Source of the DNA: Synergistaceae bacterium
GTDB lineage: Bacteria > Synergistota > Synergistia > Synergistales > Synergistaceae
Direction of reading: 5' to 3'
Assembly: GCA_028702015.1 (NCBI GenBank)
Contig: JAQVPO010000069.1
Location: forward strand, 1 to 7,112
DNA length: 7,112 nt
Positions 6,548-7,112 of this stretch are shown in pieces; position 1 is the stretch's first letter, and every line of letters starts with the position of its first letter. The notes beneath the pieces were generated by a model. It ran no database searches and had not been told where the DNA came from. It saw only the letters and a program-made list of their open reading frames with translations. Both the position numbers and the translations under genes were made by a program.

Positions 6548-7112
6548 TTATTTTATCAAATCAACATATCTGATTATTCGACCGTATTTGCCGGTTTGAG
6601 GGTCTTTGGCCTTCCAGTCCTTAATCAGGCAATACTTGCCGTTATGGTACTTAACACTTTCTTGTGCACAACCTCGACACGGAGTCTTTGTAACAGTGCC
6701 AAAGAGAGAAATATCTTCGATAATATGGCAACTACCAGGGATAACACCTTTAAGACCATCCATTTGCCATAGGTTCCAGGATATAATGTATGCGGCATAT
6801 TTCAGCGAGGTTTTTGCGGGTTGTTTTCCGAATTTAGCCGTGTAAAAATCCCTAAAAGTAAAGAGCATTGCTTCCCTGGCTAGAAGAAGGTTATCTCCCT
6901 GCCATTCGAAACCGTAAATGCTTTTTAGTGCATCTTGCGCCATATCAAGCCATTCTTCGGATGTTACTGTGTTCTCGCTAACGACTCTTAATTTGCGGTC
7001 CAGAAGGCCAATTCTGCGTTCAGTAGGGATTTCTTCACCTGTAGTTGAATCATATCGGTTGACAAGGTACGGAGCTTCCCCACAGGTAATTTCCATACGA
7101 TTGTCACGAACA
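6548..7112 (-). CDS. Restriction subunit M-like protein, C-terminal fragment (5' end outside window)
   Basis: The frame is open to the right edge, with VRDNR encoded before the first in-window ATG at 7096, so that ATG is internal and the true start lies outside. The visible 187 residues include MEITCGEAPYLVNRYD, RIGLLDRKLRVV and YGFEWQGDNLLLAREAM, which I recognise as the C-terminal region of proteins commonly annotated as restriction endonuclease subunit M or class I SAM-dependent DNA methyltransferase. No SAM-binding or NPPY motif falls within the fragment, so the methylase function itself is inferred from family resemblance. Near the C-terminus, cysteines at 123, 140, 143 and 156 (counting from the ATG at 7096), including a TPCRGC motif, could bind zinc. 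The gene ends seven bases before the helicase-methylase ATG, so the two probably share a message and are translated together. If it is a methylase, the locus carries two, which could mean hemi-specific or dual-strand modification. Confidence 0.8.
   Translation of the reverse strand, partial: VRDNRMEITCGEAPYLVNRYDSTTGEEIPTERRIGLLDRKLRVVSENTVTSEEWLDMAQDALKSIYGFEWQGDNLLLAREAMLFTFRDFYTAKFGKQPAKTSLKYAAYIISWNLWQMDGLKGVIPGSCHIIEDISLFGTVTKTPCRGCAQESVKYHNGKYCLIKDWKAKDPQTGKYGRIIRYVDLIK

Noticed and set aside
6548..7096. A complete small gene starting at the ATG at 7096
   Set aside because: The frame stays open to the window edge and the residues before the ATG (VRDNR) continue the family sequence, so the ATG is internal to a longer gene.

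Overview
The window is a stretch of a defence-type (restriction-modification-like) gene cluster. All four recognisable genes lie on the minus strand, so transcription runs from high to low coordinates. Between them they fill almost the whole window; the only gaps are 7, 3 and 51 bases. The host is most likely a member of the Bacteroidota. This is an inference from the GC content (roughly 30-55 percent by region), the lack of convincing Shine-Dalgarno sequences at tightly packed starts, and protein sequences that resemble restriction genes I associate with Bacteroides-like genomes. No taxonomic marker gene is present.

In transcription order: (1) 7112-6548, the C-terminal 187 residues of a protein of the kind usually annotated as restriction endonuclease subunit M (N6-DNA-methylase-like); its start lies beyond the right edge. 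(2) 6540-2545, a 1331-residue single-chain enzyme combining an N-terminal GIY-YIG/T5orf172-like domain, an SF2 (DEAH) helicase, a charged coupler and an Eco57I-like N6-adenine methyltransferase with an NPPY motif and a C-terminal region likely to recognise DNA. This order recalls type ISP restriction enzymes, with the usual nuclease replaced. (3) 2541-1885, a 218-residue GIY-YIG protein with a C-terminal RAMA-like domain. (4) 1833-1, the first 611 residues of a McrB-like AAA+ NTPase with a MrcB_N (DUF3578)-like domain and an additional N-terminal module; its end lies beyond the left edge, where a McrC-like partner would be expected.

The working model is an operon combining DNA methylation, ATP-driven DNA translocation, GIY-YIG cleavage and a McrB-type motor. 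Genes 1-3 are almost certainly translationally coupled. McrB follows after a 51-base spacer with no recognisable promoter or terminator. The most interesting points are the two GIY-YIG domains sharing the same D-x-E-(V/L)-H-K signature, the GIY-YIG domain in the nuclease position of an ISP-like protein, the possible methyl-sensing RAMA-like domain, and the sharp drop in GC content in the presumed specificity regions of both large proteins. I saw no RNA gene, CRISPR array, insertion sequence, attachment site or long repeat.
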